Source of the DNA: Planctomycetota bacterium
GTDB lineage: Bacteria > Planctomycetota > UBA1135 > UBA2386
Length of the DNA: 64,000 nucleotides
Direction: 5' to 3'
NCBI GenBank assembly: GCA_021776805.1
Contig: JAJFFD010000056.1
Span: 19,188 to 83,187 of the forward strand
Shown here: piece by piece, positions 29,193-37,546 of the stretch
Layout: every line of letters starts with the position of its first letter
Numbering within the stretch: the stretch's first letter is position 1
Made by a program: the position numbers and the translations under genes
The notes under the pieces: generated by a model
What the model was told of the DNA's origin: nothing
What the model saw: the letters and a program-made list of their open reading frames with translations, nothing else
The model's database searches: none

Positions 29193-29215
29193 CTATCTGA
29201 GATAGTCTTAGATAG
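29193..29215. promoter_or_regulatory. palindrome upstream of the first PEP-CTERM gene
   Basis: CTATCT-G-AGATAG (29193-29205) is a perfect 6-bp inverted repeat with a one-base centre, followed by a third AGATAG (29210-29215). It ends 14 bases before the ATG at 29230. Shape and place fit an operator, but no regulator is known and the other two PEP-CTERM genes lack a copy. Confidence 0.35.
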
Positions 29216-29229
29216 ACAGTAGGCGCATC

Positions 29230-29571
29230 ATGAAAGTTCTCATTTCCGTCATCTCCGCTCTCCTCTTCGCAACCCTCTTACCTGCCACAGCAACTGCAGC
29301 AGAGCGACCATCGCATTCCCATGAAGAGGCTCGACTCGAGGCCGAAGGCGAATCTTCCAAGTGGTGCAAGCGCTGTCGCAGCTGGAAGTGCTCATCTTGG
29401 TGGTGCAAGTACATCAAGCCGAACCCACTCCCCACTCCGAAGCCGAAGCCAGTGACCGCAGCTCCGGAGCCAGCGACCATGTCCCTCCTGGGACTCGGCG
29501 CCCTTGGATTGGCCTACTCGCGTCGCCGTAAGCGCCGCGACCAAGGGGACGAGGCAGAGACTTCGAGCTAG
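29230..29571 (+). CDS. small PEP-CTERM sorting-signal protein, Cys/Trp-rich
   Basis: A 113-residue exported protein: signal peptide (1-23, ending ATA), an acidic/His-containing stretch, a Cys-rich core (CKRCRSWKCSSWWCK), a Pro/Lys linker, and a C-terminal sorting signal APEPATMSLLGLG, a hydrophobic helix and the basic tail SRRRKRRD. This is the classic PEP-CTERM tripartite signal cut by exosortases. The probable exosortase is 2 kb away at 31530. The mature part is only ~60 residues, so it is a structural or metal/disulfide-binding peptide rather than an enzyme. Confidence 0.88.
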   Translation: MKVLISVISALLFATLLPATATAAERPSHSHEEARLEAEGESSKWCKRCRSWKCSSWWCKYIKPNPLPTPKPKPVTAAPEPATMSLLGLGALGLAYSRRRKRRDQGDEAETSS

Positions 29572-29908
29572 ATAGGGCCGGCGGGGTAGGACTTCAATCG
29601 ATGCCAAGGGCCCCTGGCATTAGGTGGCTCGTGTTTTTCTAGGATTTTCCCTGAGCACTGGAAAAAGTAGTGAAGGCCCGCGGGCCGATATCGCTCGCCA
29701 TGGCGTAAGCCACCGATCGCTCTAGTCGCTCTACTGCTAAACGCTTAGGGATCGGAGTCCGGTGTCGCCGGAAAGCCAGGCCAATGCGACCGTAAGAGGT
29801 ATTGCGGGCAAAGCGGTGACAGGCCAAGTTCCCCATGGGATTGAGCCTTTGCTTGGTGGAGAGCTGGCCTAGAATTCCCAGCTCGACCTCACACCAAGTA
29901 CCACTCTT
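29572..29908. other. intergenic region between PEP-CTERM genes
   Basis: 337 bases with no convincing coding frame. ATGCCAAGGG/CCCTGGCAT-like hairpin at 29601-29620, about 30 bases after the first stop, is followed 13 bases later by a TTTTT run, so it may be a weak terminator. No ribosome site or -10 box was found close to the next ATG (29909). Confidence 0.5.
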
Positions 29909-30178
29909 ATGAAGTCACTCGCCAACCTCGCCAAGGTTTCGCTCATCGCCGCCACCGCACTCTCCCTGCAGTGTGGCGCCTTCGCTCAGATGTCCTGCTA
30001 CAACCCTCCGCACCCGGATCCTGAGAATCCGAGCCATAGCTGCATGCCAGAGGGGGTCTCCAGCGCACCCGAGCCTATCAGCATGTCCCTCCTGGGCCTT
30101 GGTGCCCTGGGACTGGGCTATAGCGTCCGCCGTAGGCGGAAGGGCGAAGCCCTGGTCGAGGAAGAAGGCGCCGCCTGA
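29909..30178 (+). CDS. small PEP-CTERM sorting-signal protein
   Basis: An 89-residue exported protein with a signal peptide ending AFAQ (about 27), a ~30-residue mature region with two Cys and several Pro (SCYNPPHPDPENPSHSCM), then APEPISMSLLGLGALGLG and the basic tail RRRRKGE. The hydrophobic sorting helix is nearly identical to that of the 29230 protein, consistent with recognition by one enzyme. The mature domain is among the smallest for PEP-CTERM proteins. Confidence 0.85.
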   Translation: MKSLANLAKVSLIAATALSLQCGAFAQMSCYNPPHPDPENPSHSCMPEGVSSAPEPISMSLLGLGALGLGYSVRRRRKGEALVEEEGAA

Positions 30179-30384
30179 GGCTTGCCAACCTGCCCGGGCA
30201 GACGATCTCACGATTCTGATCTGTCCGGTCGGCTTCCCGATCCAGAGCTCCCTCATCAAGCTCCGTGGCCATATCTCCCCTGTCTTGGGGGGTTCTCGTA
30301 CAGCTGACCTGAGCGCACAGGTCGACCCGGAAAAACCCGAAGAATATCCACCCCCTTGGGTCTGGTGCTCTTGCACAGAACGCA

Positions 30385-30390
30385 TATACT
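30385..30390 (+). promoter_or_regulatory. candidate -10 box of the third PEP-CTERM gene
   Basis: TATACT 31 bases before the ATG, with GGGGA nearer the start; no good -35 is present at 17 bases (CTGGTG). A conventional leadered promoter, unlike the TANNNT-N6 starts elsewhere. Confidence 0.35.
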
Positions 30391-30421
30391 TCGGGCACCT
30401 AACTAGGGGAATTACCTCACC

Positions 30422-30730
30422 ATGAAGCCTCGCCAACTATCCGTCGCACTCTCGCTGCTAGCAGCCATCGCGTTCTCGCCGAGCGTTAGCGCTGCTGACC
30501 GCTCCGAGCTGAGTTCAGAAGCAGGGCTAGCGAGTCACGTCCTTGTCCCGCAACGCGGACTCTTCGAAGGCCTCGATGCCATGCGCACGCGCATCAGCAC
30601 CAGGCGAAGTGGCCGCAGGCGTACCACACCAACTCCCGAGCCTGCAAGCATGGCTCTTCTGGGACTCGGTGGCCTGGGACTCGCCTACTCGAGGCGACGG
30701 AAGAAGGCAGCTCAAGAGCCGCAGAGCTGA
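30422..30730 (+). CDS. small PEP-CTERM sorting-signal protein, Arg-rich
   Basis: A 102-residue exported protein: signal peptide ending VSAA (about 25), a mature part without Cys and with an Arg-rich stretch (RRSGRRRTT), then PEPASMALLGLGGLGLAYS and tail RRRKKA. The third member of the tandem PEP-CTERM set. The mature sequences of the three share no obvious similarity beyond the sorting signal, so they are different cargoes of the same system rather than recent duplicates. Confidence 0.85.
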   Translation: MKPRQLSVALSLLAAIAFSPSVSAADRSELSSEAGLASHVLVPQRGLFEGLDAMRTRISTRRSGRRRTTPTPEPASMALLGLGGLGLAYSRRRKKAAQEPQS

Positions 30731-30885
30731 GGCGAAACGCCCTCGCAGTGCGCTTCCCTGAGGCGGCTTTTCTAGGGCTGCCTCGCCAACAGGGTGCCGA
30801 GTCCCTGTCCTGACGACAAAGGCAGGACATTCCGTGACGGCTCGCGGAGAATCTCCTGAGCTTGGGCCGAACGCAGCCGCGTCGA

Positions 30886-31533
30886 TTAGAGCATGGCTGC
30901 AGCTACAGCCTGCATGGTGCTGCTGATTCGGCCCTGCCAGTCGACCGGAATCGGGTCCACCATCGCTTCCAGGGCAAACTCAACCCGCACCCAAACCAAG
31001 TCGGAGCGGCCACTCTGAAAGCGGGACCAAGTCTGCTCCAGGCTGTCCAGATTCTGCTCGGGCTGCAAGGGAAGCTCCCCTCTCTCTTGGCGCCAATAGA
31101 ACACCAGCCTCTTGTCCGTGCGCCACTCGACTACAATTCTGTTCGCGTGCAGCTCCCCCTCTCCTTCATCCCTGGCGAAGGTCACTAGGTCTGGACCAGC
31201 CGTGACGTCGTAGCCAGCGTTCGGGTAGCAGACCCGCGGATCATGGGGCATCGACTCACTGTGCCCCTGAAATGGGTAGTACCCGAGATAGATCGAGATC
31301 AAGTCCAGGGTGGAGTCCTTGGCCTCGAAGTAGATGTATTCCTCAGGAAGCAGCTGGACGTCCTCTTCAAAGCGATCGAGGACCAGATTCTGATCCGGAT
31401 AGATGGTGCTCAGACTCGCGACGAAGCCCTCATAGTCAAAACTGCGGCTCTGACGGGAACTGACATAATCGTAGGCCAATAGGCAGGAAGCCAGGAGCAG
31501 CACGGCCAATACAGCCTTGTGGATTCTGCTCAT
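30886..31533 (-). CDS. EpsI-like exosortase-associated protein
   Basis: A 215-residue protein with an N-terminal membrane anchor (about 6-25) and an EpsI domain: SIYLGYYPFQGHSESMPHDP, then RVCYPNAGYDV, correspond to the conserved YY..Q and H.P..C.P..G parts of that family. EpsI is found fused to or next to exosortases in exopolysaccharide loci and its job is not settled. Its ATG overlaps the exosortase stop (ATGA), so the two are co-translated. It faces the PEP-CTERM genes on the opposite strand. Confidence 0.85.
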   Translation of the reverse strand: MSRIHKAVLAVLLLASCLLAYDYVSSRQSRSFDYEGFVASLSTIYPDQNLVLDRFEEDVQLLPEEYIYFEAKDSTLDLISIYLGYYPFQGHSESMPHDPRVCYPNAGYDVTAGPDLVTFARDEGEGELHANRIVVEWRTDKRLVFYWRQERGELPLQPEQNLDSLEQTWSRFQSGRSDLVWVRVEFALEAMVDPIPVDWQGRISSTMQAVAAAML

Positions 31534-32366
31534 TGCTTGCGCCCCACCACTTTGCAGGCCAACAGCATGAAGATTCCCGTCAAGAGAAGAGAGGCGATCC
31601 CCAGGATGTCATGCATCACTGCCGATCTCAGGATGCTCGAGTCGGTATTCGTGAAGAGACCCGTAACGAAGATCCGGAAGAGGCTGCCGACATAGCCAAA
31701 GACCGGAGATAGCAGGACGATGATGCTGCCTGCCACCAGGGAGACCCTCCCATGGGCCTGAAGGAGGATTACTGCCAGCGGGACGAAGAGGAGGATCCCC
31801 CCCAAACCGCTGCAGTCCTCCACAATCTCGATGCCTCTCCCGAAGCCCTCACCAAACAAGAGCTTATAGCCTTCGACCTGAATCGAGCCGACGAATGGCT
31901 CTAGCAAAGGCGGCATGATCTCGGTGCTGAAGTCCAAGAGAAGCCGTGAGATCTCGCTGAGGACGAAGCCGGGAACCGGGGTGGCGAGGAGGAAGAGGAA
32001 GAGGGGAGCAGATAGGGTTCGCACGCCCGCTCCGCCGAAACTCAGGTAGACCTGGCTCGTGATCATGGCCGCTGCACTGGCGCCCATGACGATCCGAAAA
32101 TCCACGGCCACCGCGCTCACGTAGAGAAGGACGGCCACGAGGAAGATGGCGAAGCCGAGCATCGGGTGAGCCGGGCTGCGCGCCTTCAAGGACTCTCGAG
32201 CGGACCAGGCGAAAACCACAGCACCCGCAAAGGCCAAACCGCTGGCTGCAGCATCCTTCGAGCTTTTCAGCCAAAGCGATACTAGCAGCGCACAGTAGGG
32301 CAATAGGAGCAGGGCATTCGCAGCTAGCATGAGCTGCAGGGGCCCCAGTGTCAGAACTCTACTCAT
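31530..32366 (-). CDS. exosortase
   Basis: A 278-residue integral membrane protein with about eight helices. The catalytic Cys is in VEDCSGLGG (Cys185), the Arg in SLFRIF (Arg231) and the His in MHDILG (His252), matching the Cys-Arg-His triad of exosortases. The usual xxxCSGLRS motif reads CSGLGGI here, a small variation. It should cut the PEP site of the three nearby PEP-CTERM proteins in the cytoplasmic membrane. ATG 32366 is chosen over GTG 32399; the frame between lacks family similarity. Divergent from the first glycosyltransferase of the polysaccharide locus. Confidence 0.88.
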   Translation of the reverse strand: MSRVLTLGPLQLMLAANALLLLPYCALLVSLWLKSSKDAAASGLAFAGAVVFAWSARESLKARSPAHPMLGFAIFLVAVLLYVSAVAVDFRIVMGASAAAMITSQVYLSFGGAGVRTLSAPLFLFLLATPVPGFVLSEISRLLLDFSTEIMPPLLEPFVGSIQVEGYKLLFGEGFGRGIEIVEDCSGLGGILLFVPLAVILLQAHGRVSLVAGSIIVLLSPVFGYVGSLFRIFVTGLFTNTDSSILRSAVMHDILGIASLLLTGIFMLLACKVVGRKQ

Positions 32367-32460
32367 CGCTTCACTGGAAAATCGGCTTGTCGGTCCCACT
32401 GGAGCAGGACTCCAAAGTTCCAGGATTGCCCCCGCAGGGGTTTCTGGAGGAGCTACTCTT

Positions 32461-32487
32461 CTCAGGGGTATTAAACTACAGCCTGAG
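32461..32487. promoter_or_regulatory. inverted repeat in exosortase/glycosyltransferase divergent spacer
   Basis: CTCAGG (32461-32466) and CCTGAG (32482-32487) flank an A+T-rich core with TATTAAAC in the 150-base spacer. A possible operator shared by the two divergent units; a chance occurrence of 6-bp arms is quite possible. Confidence 0.2.
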
Positions 32488-32516
32488 CTTAGTAAGCCAA
32501 GATTTCGAACGAGTAG

Positions 32517-33545
32517 ATGGCGGCCGCAATGACTGACGGTGAATACCGGCTCGGAATCGTGGTCATTGGACGCAATGAAGGAGAGCGGCTCACGCGCTGC
32601 CTGGAGTGCATCCGGGACGAGCCCTACCCATTGGTCTATGTCGATTCAGGCTCAACTGATGGCAGCCCCGAGACCGCCAGGAGCCACGGCGCCCATGTCA
32701 CGCTGTTGGAGCCACCATTCAGCGCAGGCCGTGCAAGAAATGCCGGTTTCGCAGCGCTAGTTGAGCGCCATCCCCAGCTGCAGTATGTCCAGTTCCTCGA
32801 GGGCGATTGCGACCTCAATCCTGGCTGGCTAGCCGCGGGGCTCCGCGAACTACAGGAGAATGACCGGCTGGCCGCAGTCAGTGGCATCCTCCAGGAAAAG
32901 TACCCGGAAGCCTCCATTTACAATCATCTCTGCGCACTCGAATGGAAGTGGCTGGCTCAGGCACAGCACACCTGTGGGGGTAACTCCATGATGCGTGTTG
33001 AGACCTTCCGCGAGCTCCAGGGCTTTGACGAGCGCCTGATCGCGGGAGAGGAACCGGAGTTCTGCCTCCGCCTGAGCAGAGCCAATTGGTCCATCAAGCA
33101 TCTCGAAATCGAGATGGCCAAGCACGACGCAGCGATCACACGCTTCTCCCAGTGGTGGATGCGCTCGCTGCGAAATGGCTACTCCTATGCTGCCTGTGCA
33201 GATCTCCATGGCGATGGGCCCGAACGGTATCGCATTAGAGAGACGCGCAGCAATTGGTTCTGGGGCCTCGCCCTGCCATTGCTAATTGTCGCGACCGCCG
33301 TCTATTCCTGGAAACTGGCTCTGATTCCCTTCGCCGGTTACCCAGTCTTGTTCACCAAGATCCTGCTACATAATCGGCGGAAGGGCTTCGGAAAAGCAGA
33401 CTCCCTCATGCTTGCCTGCTTCTGCGCAATGGAGAAGTTTCCAGCTGCAGCTGGACAGATCTGCTTCTACCGCGACAAGCTCGGCAAGAAGAGGGCTAGC
33501 GTCATTGACTACAAGTCATCGGCGGCGACGAAGCTGCGCAACTAG
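32517..33545 (+). CDS. family 2 glycosyltransferase, membrane-associated
   Basis: A 342-residue inverting glycosyltransferase (GT-A fold). IVVIGRNEGERLTRCL at the N-terminus, DSGSTDGS (about 43-50), the metal-binding EGDCD (about 98-102) and GEEPEFC are the GT2 core motifs. C-terminal hydrophobic segments (about 244-275) anchor it in the membrane. Adds a sugar to a lipid-linked intermediate in the polysaccharide locus. ATG 32526 is an alternative start. It overlaps the convergent kinase-like gene by 4 bases. Confidence 0.88.
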   Translation: MAAAMTDGEYRLGIVVIGRNEGERLTRCLECIRDEPYPLVYVDSGSTDGSPETARSHGAHVTLLEPPFSAGRARNAGFAALVERHPQLQYVQFLEGDCDLNPGWLAAGLRELQENDRLAAVSGILQEKYPEASIYNHLCALEWKWLAQAQHTCGGNSMMRVETFRELQGFDERLIAGEEPEFCLRLSRANWSIKHLEIEMAKHDAAITRFSQWWMRSLRNGYSYAACADLHGDGPERYRIRETRSNWFWGLALPLLIVATAVYSWKLALIPFAGYPVLFTKILLHNRRKGFGKADSLMLACFCAMEKFPAAAGQICFYRDKLGKKRASVIDYKSSAATKLRN

Positions 33546-34474
33546 AGCCGGGCAGGCAGCACTGCCATGCAGGATTCGACCACCTGGAGATAGCGGGATC
33601 TGGGAAATTGATCCAGATTCATGCCCAGCTGGCCAAGCGCAGCAAGCAGATAGGACCGCAAGTCCGACATCTCACAGGACAAGGTCTCCGCATAACGCAG
33701 AAGTTCCTTGCGAATACGCCGCTTGCTCAGCATGAGGGACTTGGCGAGGCGCACCAGGTCGTAAATAGCCTGCCCCTTGAGATCACAGCCCCCCCAGTCG
33801 ATCACGACCAGGCGATCTTGCCAAGCGCTGCCCTTTCCCTGGGACGGTGGAGACAGGAGCACGTTTCCGAGATGAAGGTCACCATGCATGAGCACTTGCC
33901 GAGGCTGCCATGTTCCGTTCTGCAAACGACCCAAGGCCTCGTCAACTTCTCCACCGACGATCCTCGCTAGATCCTCAGACTCCAGCAAGAACTTCAGAGG
34001 CTGCTCAAACTGCTTTCTGCGATCACTTTCTGTGGGCAGGGCCTGGGTGTGCCTGGTGATGCCGTGCAACCAATCCAGCATCGGATGACTCAAGCGCCAG
34101 CGACCTAAACGGTTGATCTTTGCGTCGACTGGTGCGCAATAGGGCAGCAAGACACAACTCAGCCCTCGCCAACGGCTGACCAGGAGTGGCTCCAAGATCA
34201 CTTTCCCTAACTCAGCCCCGAGAACTTCCTTGGCCGCGGATGCGCCGTTCACCCCACGGGTGACCATTTCGGGAGCCGGTGGCGAAGAACAGAGCACAAA
34301 CCCGGCGCTCCGCCCGCCTGAATCTTGCAACAAGACTTGAGCCGTCGCATCCGGCACACCGCTTCCCGGAGAAACCAGCTGAACCTGTCCAACATCCAAC
34401 TCCTTCGCCCAGTCACCGATGATCTCGAGCAGTTCACGGCAGAGTTCTTCAGCCAGTTCCCTATCCAAGTACAA
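33542..34474 (-). CDS. aminoglycoside-phosphotransferase/choline-kinase-fold protein
   Basis: A 310-residue protein of the APH/choline kinase fold. The catalytic loop HGDLHLGNVLL and the metal-binding IDWGGCDLKG are intact, so it is probably an active small-molecule kinase. The N-terminal lobe (about 20-130) is divergent. In a polysaccharide locus the substrate may be a sugar or alcohol (for example phosphocholine-type decoration) but it cannot be told. Start is TTG 34474, without a strong ribosome site. It does not look like a known resistance determinant. Confidence 0.72.
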   Translation of the reverse strand: MYLDRELAEELCRELLEIIGDWAKELDVGQVQLVSPGSGVPDATAQVLLQDSGGRSAGFVLCSSPPAPEMVTRGVNGASAAKEVLGAELGKVILEPLLVSRWRGLSCVLLPYCAPVDAKINRLGRWRLSHPMLDWLHGITRHTQALPTESDRRKQFEQPLKFLLESEDLARIVGGEVDEALGRLQNGTWQPRQVLMHGDLHLGNVLLSPPSQGKGSAWQDRLVVIDWGGCDLKGQAIYDLVRLAKSLMLSKRRIRKELLRYAETLSCEMSDLRSYLLAALGQLGMNLDQFPRSRYLQVVESCMAVLPARL

Positions 34475-34509
34475 CCATCCCGTTCTTCATGAGAATCTCG
34501 AATCTGCTC

Positions 34510-35823
34510 TCACCGGGAAGGCTGGGCATTGGCTACGTATCCAGTCAGCCCTCCCATGATCAGCAAGTATGCAGGATTGACCATCTGATTCAGAACGCAG
34601 TCGAACATGAATATCGCCAGTCCCATCGCCAAGCAACTTTGGCAGACCCACTCTTTCTTGGCGTAATTCGCTGCTTGCACCATGGGTACGAACTTCACAA
34701 GGGGAATGACAAACGCCGCACCAAGCACCAACAGGCCTACTCCACCAAACCTTGCATACTGAATGATCCAGACACTGTCCGAAACTGCTGAAGCCGACTC
34801 GCCTTGTTCATCAAGGATGGTCAAGAAATTGGTTGGACCCCTTCCCAGAATGGACTTGCTGCCAATGCTCTCCATGATTGCATCCTCCATGTCCATTCGA
34901 TAGAGCAGGGACTCCGCACGTTCTGGAGAGATCATCTCAGCCAGGACAGCCAACTCGTCCCCTGACCACAAACCGAGCACGCGGGCAGCCACGTAGATCG
35001 GCGGAAAGAGCACGAGAGACCAAAACAGTGCTCTGGTTCGCGTGACCCTGCCTTCAACAAAAGCGATTGAGCCCAAGAGCATCAATAGAGTCGCGCCACT
35101 CGATTTGCAGAGCACCGCTGTGCCAACCATGGCGGCCATGATCCAACTCATTGGCACCCCCATAACTCGCTTCACGCCGCCGCTGAGCCAGAAGTAGAAG
35201 GCGATCATGCCACCGACAGCCATCCACAGGGATAGCATCAAGCCCGTCGACATGAAGACAGTCGGCCGCCATCCCCCGCCACGTGCAGAAGTTGCGAATC
35301 CGCCGATCCTGAACCCATAGAGCTTGAGGTTCAATTGCGGACTCATACGAATCTCATAGAGACAGAGAGGCACGTAGATGAGCACGCCGATGAAAATCCC
35401 CAAGGCGAGAATCTGATGGCTTTCGCGCTCCGAGAAGTAAAGCCGCCCGACGAAATAGGGCACACCCCAGGCGAAGGTCACGATAATCGCGGTCGAGACT
35501 CCCAGCTTTAGACCACCTCCCACGGACAATGTAGAGATGACTGGCACGATGCATACCAGCAACATCGGCAGGTCGTACAGATGAGGTCTGAAGGACGTCA
35601 AACGCTGGGTATCGAATGCGCCAATACCGCAGATGCAGGCGAAGCCAATTGCAGTAGTCTTGTTGTAGTCGATGAATCCCTGAATTGGGAAACCTGAGTG
35701 CGGCAGAAACATCCATCCGCCAATGACCACAAAAGTGATTGCGACGATCGGCCTTGCGACAATAAAGGCCCCAAGAGCGATAGCTGGCCAGCCGAAGAGC
35801 GAGAGTGCAACCAGGATGTTCAT
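34510..35823 (-). CDS. O-antigen ligase/Wzy-like polymerase
   Basis: A 437-residue membrane protein with about eleven hydrophobic helices and one large external loop at roughly 270-350 (LAEMISPERAESLLYRMDMEDA, in part). Topology and length match Wzy polymerases and WaaL-type ligases; sequence in these families is too variable to separate them. Within a locus with Wzx, Wzc and Wza homologues, polymerase is more likely. Transcribed away from the flippase, sharing its 170-base upstream spacer. Confidence 0.78.
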   Translation of the reverse strand: MNILVALSLFGWPAIALGAFIVARPIVAITFVVIGGWMFLPHSGFPIQGFIDYNKTTAIGFACICGIGAFDTQRLTSFRPHLYDLPMLLVCIVPVISTLSVGGGLKLGVSTAIIVTFAWGVPYFVGRLYFSERESHQILALGIFIGVLIYVPLCLYEIRMSPQLNLKLYGFRIGGFATSARGGGWRPTVFMSTGLMLSLWMAVGGMIAFYFWLSGGVKRVMGVPMSWIMAAMVGTAVLCKSSGATLLMLLGSIAFVEGRVTRTRALFWSLVLFPPIYVAARVLGLWSGDELAVLAEMISPERAESLLYRMDMEDAIMESIGSKSILGRGPTNFLTILDEQGESASAVSDSVWIIQYARFGGVGLLVLGAAFVIPLVKFVPMVQAANYAKKEWVCQSCLAMGLAIFMFDCVLNQMVNPAYLLIMGGLTGYVANAQPSR

Positions 35824-35993
35824 GACTCAGAGTTCAGGTCGCTGCGAGAACTCACTCCCAGGTCAGCCTCATCAACTTGCCCATGCATGCTCTCTAGAGG
35901 TTACCATCAAGAAACCCGGCGACTCAGCACAAGTCCTCAGTAGTATGGCCTTGCAGACGCGCGACGGAAGGGACGAGCTGGCCAGGAGTCACA

Positions 35994-37463
35994 ATGTCTG
36001 ACCAAGGGAATCCCAGCTCCCCGCCGGACAGCCCTGATCAGACCGGGAAACCAACTCTCCGCAGCCTCGCCATGCGCGGCACCATCATCACAGTCGGAGG
36101 GAACGGCGCCAGCGCCTTCCTCCGCCTCGCCAGCAGCCTGGTTGTCACCAGGCTCTTGGATCCGAACATCTACGGCGTCATGGGAGTTGTCGTCGCCTTC
36201 CTCTACGGGCTCAACATGTTCTCGGATCTCGGTGTCTCGCGCGCCATCATCCAGCACGAGAGAGGCGACGAACCTGAGTTCCTGAACACGGCCTGGTCTT
36301 TCCTGATCCTGAGGGGACTGCTGATCTGCCTGGCCTGCTGCGCCATCGGCTGGCCCGCAGCTGCTTACTACGGGTGGCCGGATCTCTCATGGTGTCTACC
36401 CCTGGCAGGGCTGAGCTTCCTGATCTTCAGCTTTTCGTCGACCAAGATGTACCGCGCGCAGCGCAACCTGGCGCTCGGTCGCCTACAGATAATCAGGCTC
36501 TCAGCGCAGTTCATCAGCATCATCGTGATGATCGTCGTCGCCTACTACACCAGGTCCATCCTCGCTCTCGTGCTCGGCCGCATAGTCAGCTGCAGCATCG
36601 AGATGGTTCTGAGTCACCGCATCCTGCCAGGAGAGCGCTCGCGACTCGCATGGGATGCGACGGCCATGCGGGATCTCTGGTCCTTTGGCAAATGGGTCTT
36701 CGCTGGCTCGGTGCTCACCTTCTTTGCCTTCCAGGCAGACAAGCTGGTGCTCGGCAAGCTCGTGGAAGAGGAACTCCTGGGCTTCTACGTCCTCGCCGGC
36801 ATGTTGGCCTCCATGCCTGGCGAGTTCATCCAACAGCTCTGGTTCCGGGTGCTGTACCCAGCAGTTGCGAGGAAGATGCGTGAGGGTACGGCAACCCCAG
36901 CATGGGCGTCGGGTATCCGCTCCTCACTGCTTTTGATCGTAGGAGCGCCCATGGCCGCAGGCATCGCACTCGCGGAGCCACTGGTCGCCATCGCCTATGA
37001 TGAGCGCTATGTAGAGGTCGGAGCACTTCTGCAGATTCTCCTCTTGTCCTCCTGGCTTGGTGCCCTGGTCGCGTCCTACGAGTCCTTCTTGCTGTCCAAG
37101 GGCGAACCAAAGTACAAGACCTATGGCGTTGCCTTAAAAACCGTCACCTTCATGGCATTGGTTTGGCCGACCTTTCAGAATTTCGGGATCCGGGGTGTCG
37201 CTGGCCTGGTCTGCCTCTCCCAGTTCGTTTTGCTGATCCCGCTCTTGGCTGGAGCAGTAAAGCTTGGCTACGCTTCACTGCTCCTGGATGCCGCCTTTAC
37301 CATTGCCATGGGCGTCTTGGCCTACGCATTCCTTGTCGCCTACGGATTGCTTTTGAACTTCACCGGGAGCAGTATTCTTGCCACGGCTATAGTTCTTATG
37401 GTCGCATTCCTTATTGCCGCAGTGAATGTAAGGCGCCGAGTATTCACCAAGTCGGCAAGCTAG
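35994..37463 (+). CDS. Wzx-like oligosaccharide flippase
   Basis: A 489-residue polytopic protein with twelve to fourteen helices, starting with a hydrophilic Pro/Ser-rich 30 residues. The N-terminal RTIITVGGNGASAFLRLASSLVVTRLLDPNIYG pattern (in part: VTRLLDPNIYG) is typical of Wzx/RfbX-like MOP superfamily flippases, which move lipid-linked repeat units outward. AGGAG lies 6 bases before ATG 35994. First gene of a plus-strand run ending at 40279. Confidence 0.9.
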   Translation: MSDQGNPSSPPDSPDQTGKPTLRSLAMRGTIITVGGNGASAFLRLASSLVVTRLLDPNIYGVMGVVVAFLYGLNMFSDLGVSRAIIQHERGDEPEFLNTAWSFLILRGLLICLACCAIGWPAAAYYGWPDLSWCLPLAGLSFLIFSFSSTKMYRAQRNLALGRLQIIRLSAQFISIIVMIVVAYYTRSILALVLGRIVSCSIEMVLSHRILPGERSRLAWDATAMRDLWSFGKWVFAGSVLTFFAFQADKLVLGKLVEEELLGFYVLAGMLASMPGEFIQQLWFRVLYPAVARKMREGTATPAWASGIRSSLLLIVGAPMAAGIALAEPLVAIAYDERYVEVGALLQILLLSSWLGALVASYESFLLSKGEPKYKTYGVALKTVTFMALVWPTFQNFGIRGVAGLVCLSQFVLLIPLLAGAVKLGYASLLLDAAFTIAMGVLAYAFLVAYGLLLNFTGSSILATAIVLMVAFLIAAVNVRRRVFTKSAS

Positions 37464-37546
37464 GTTCAGATTTACGCCCCTGGCACCGAAGCAATGAATA
37501 GATCCAGCCTTAGGCACTGGAATAGGGTCTCGACTCTCTAGCCTGA

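Noticed and set aside
29840..29870. A sigma-54 -24/-12 site before the second PEP-CTERM gene (GG-N10-GC)
   Set aside because: Only the two dinucleotides match; the flanking bases of the consensus do not, and the other two PEP-CTERM genes show nothing similar.
33542..34474. An antibiotic-resistance aminoglycoside kinase
   Set aside because: Only the general kinase core matches; the N-lobe differs and the gene is inside a polysaccharide locus.
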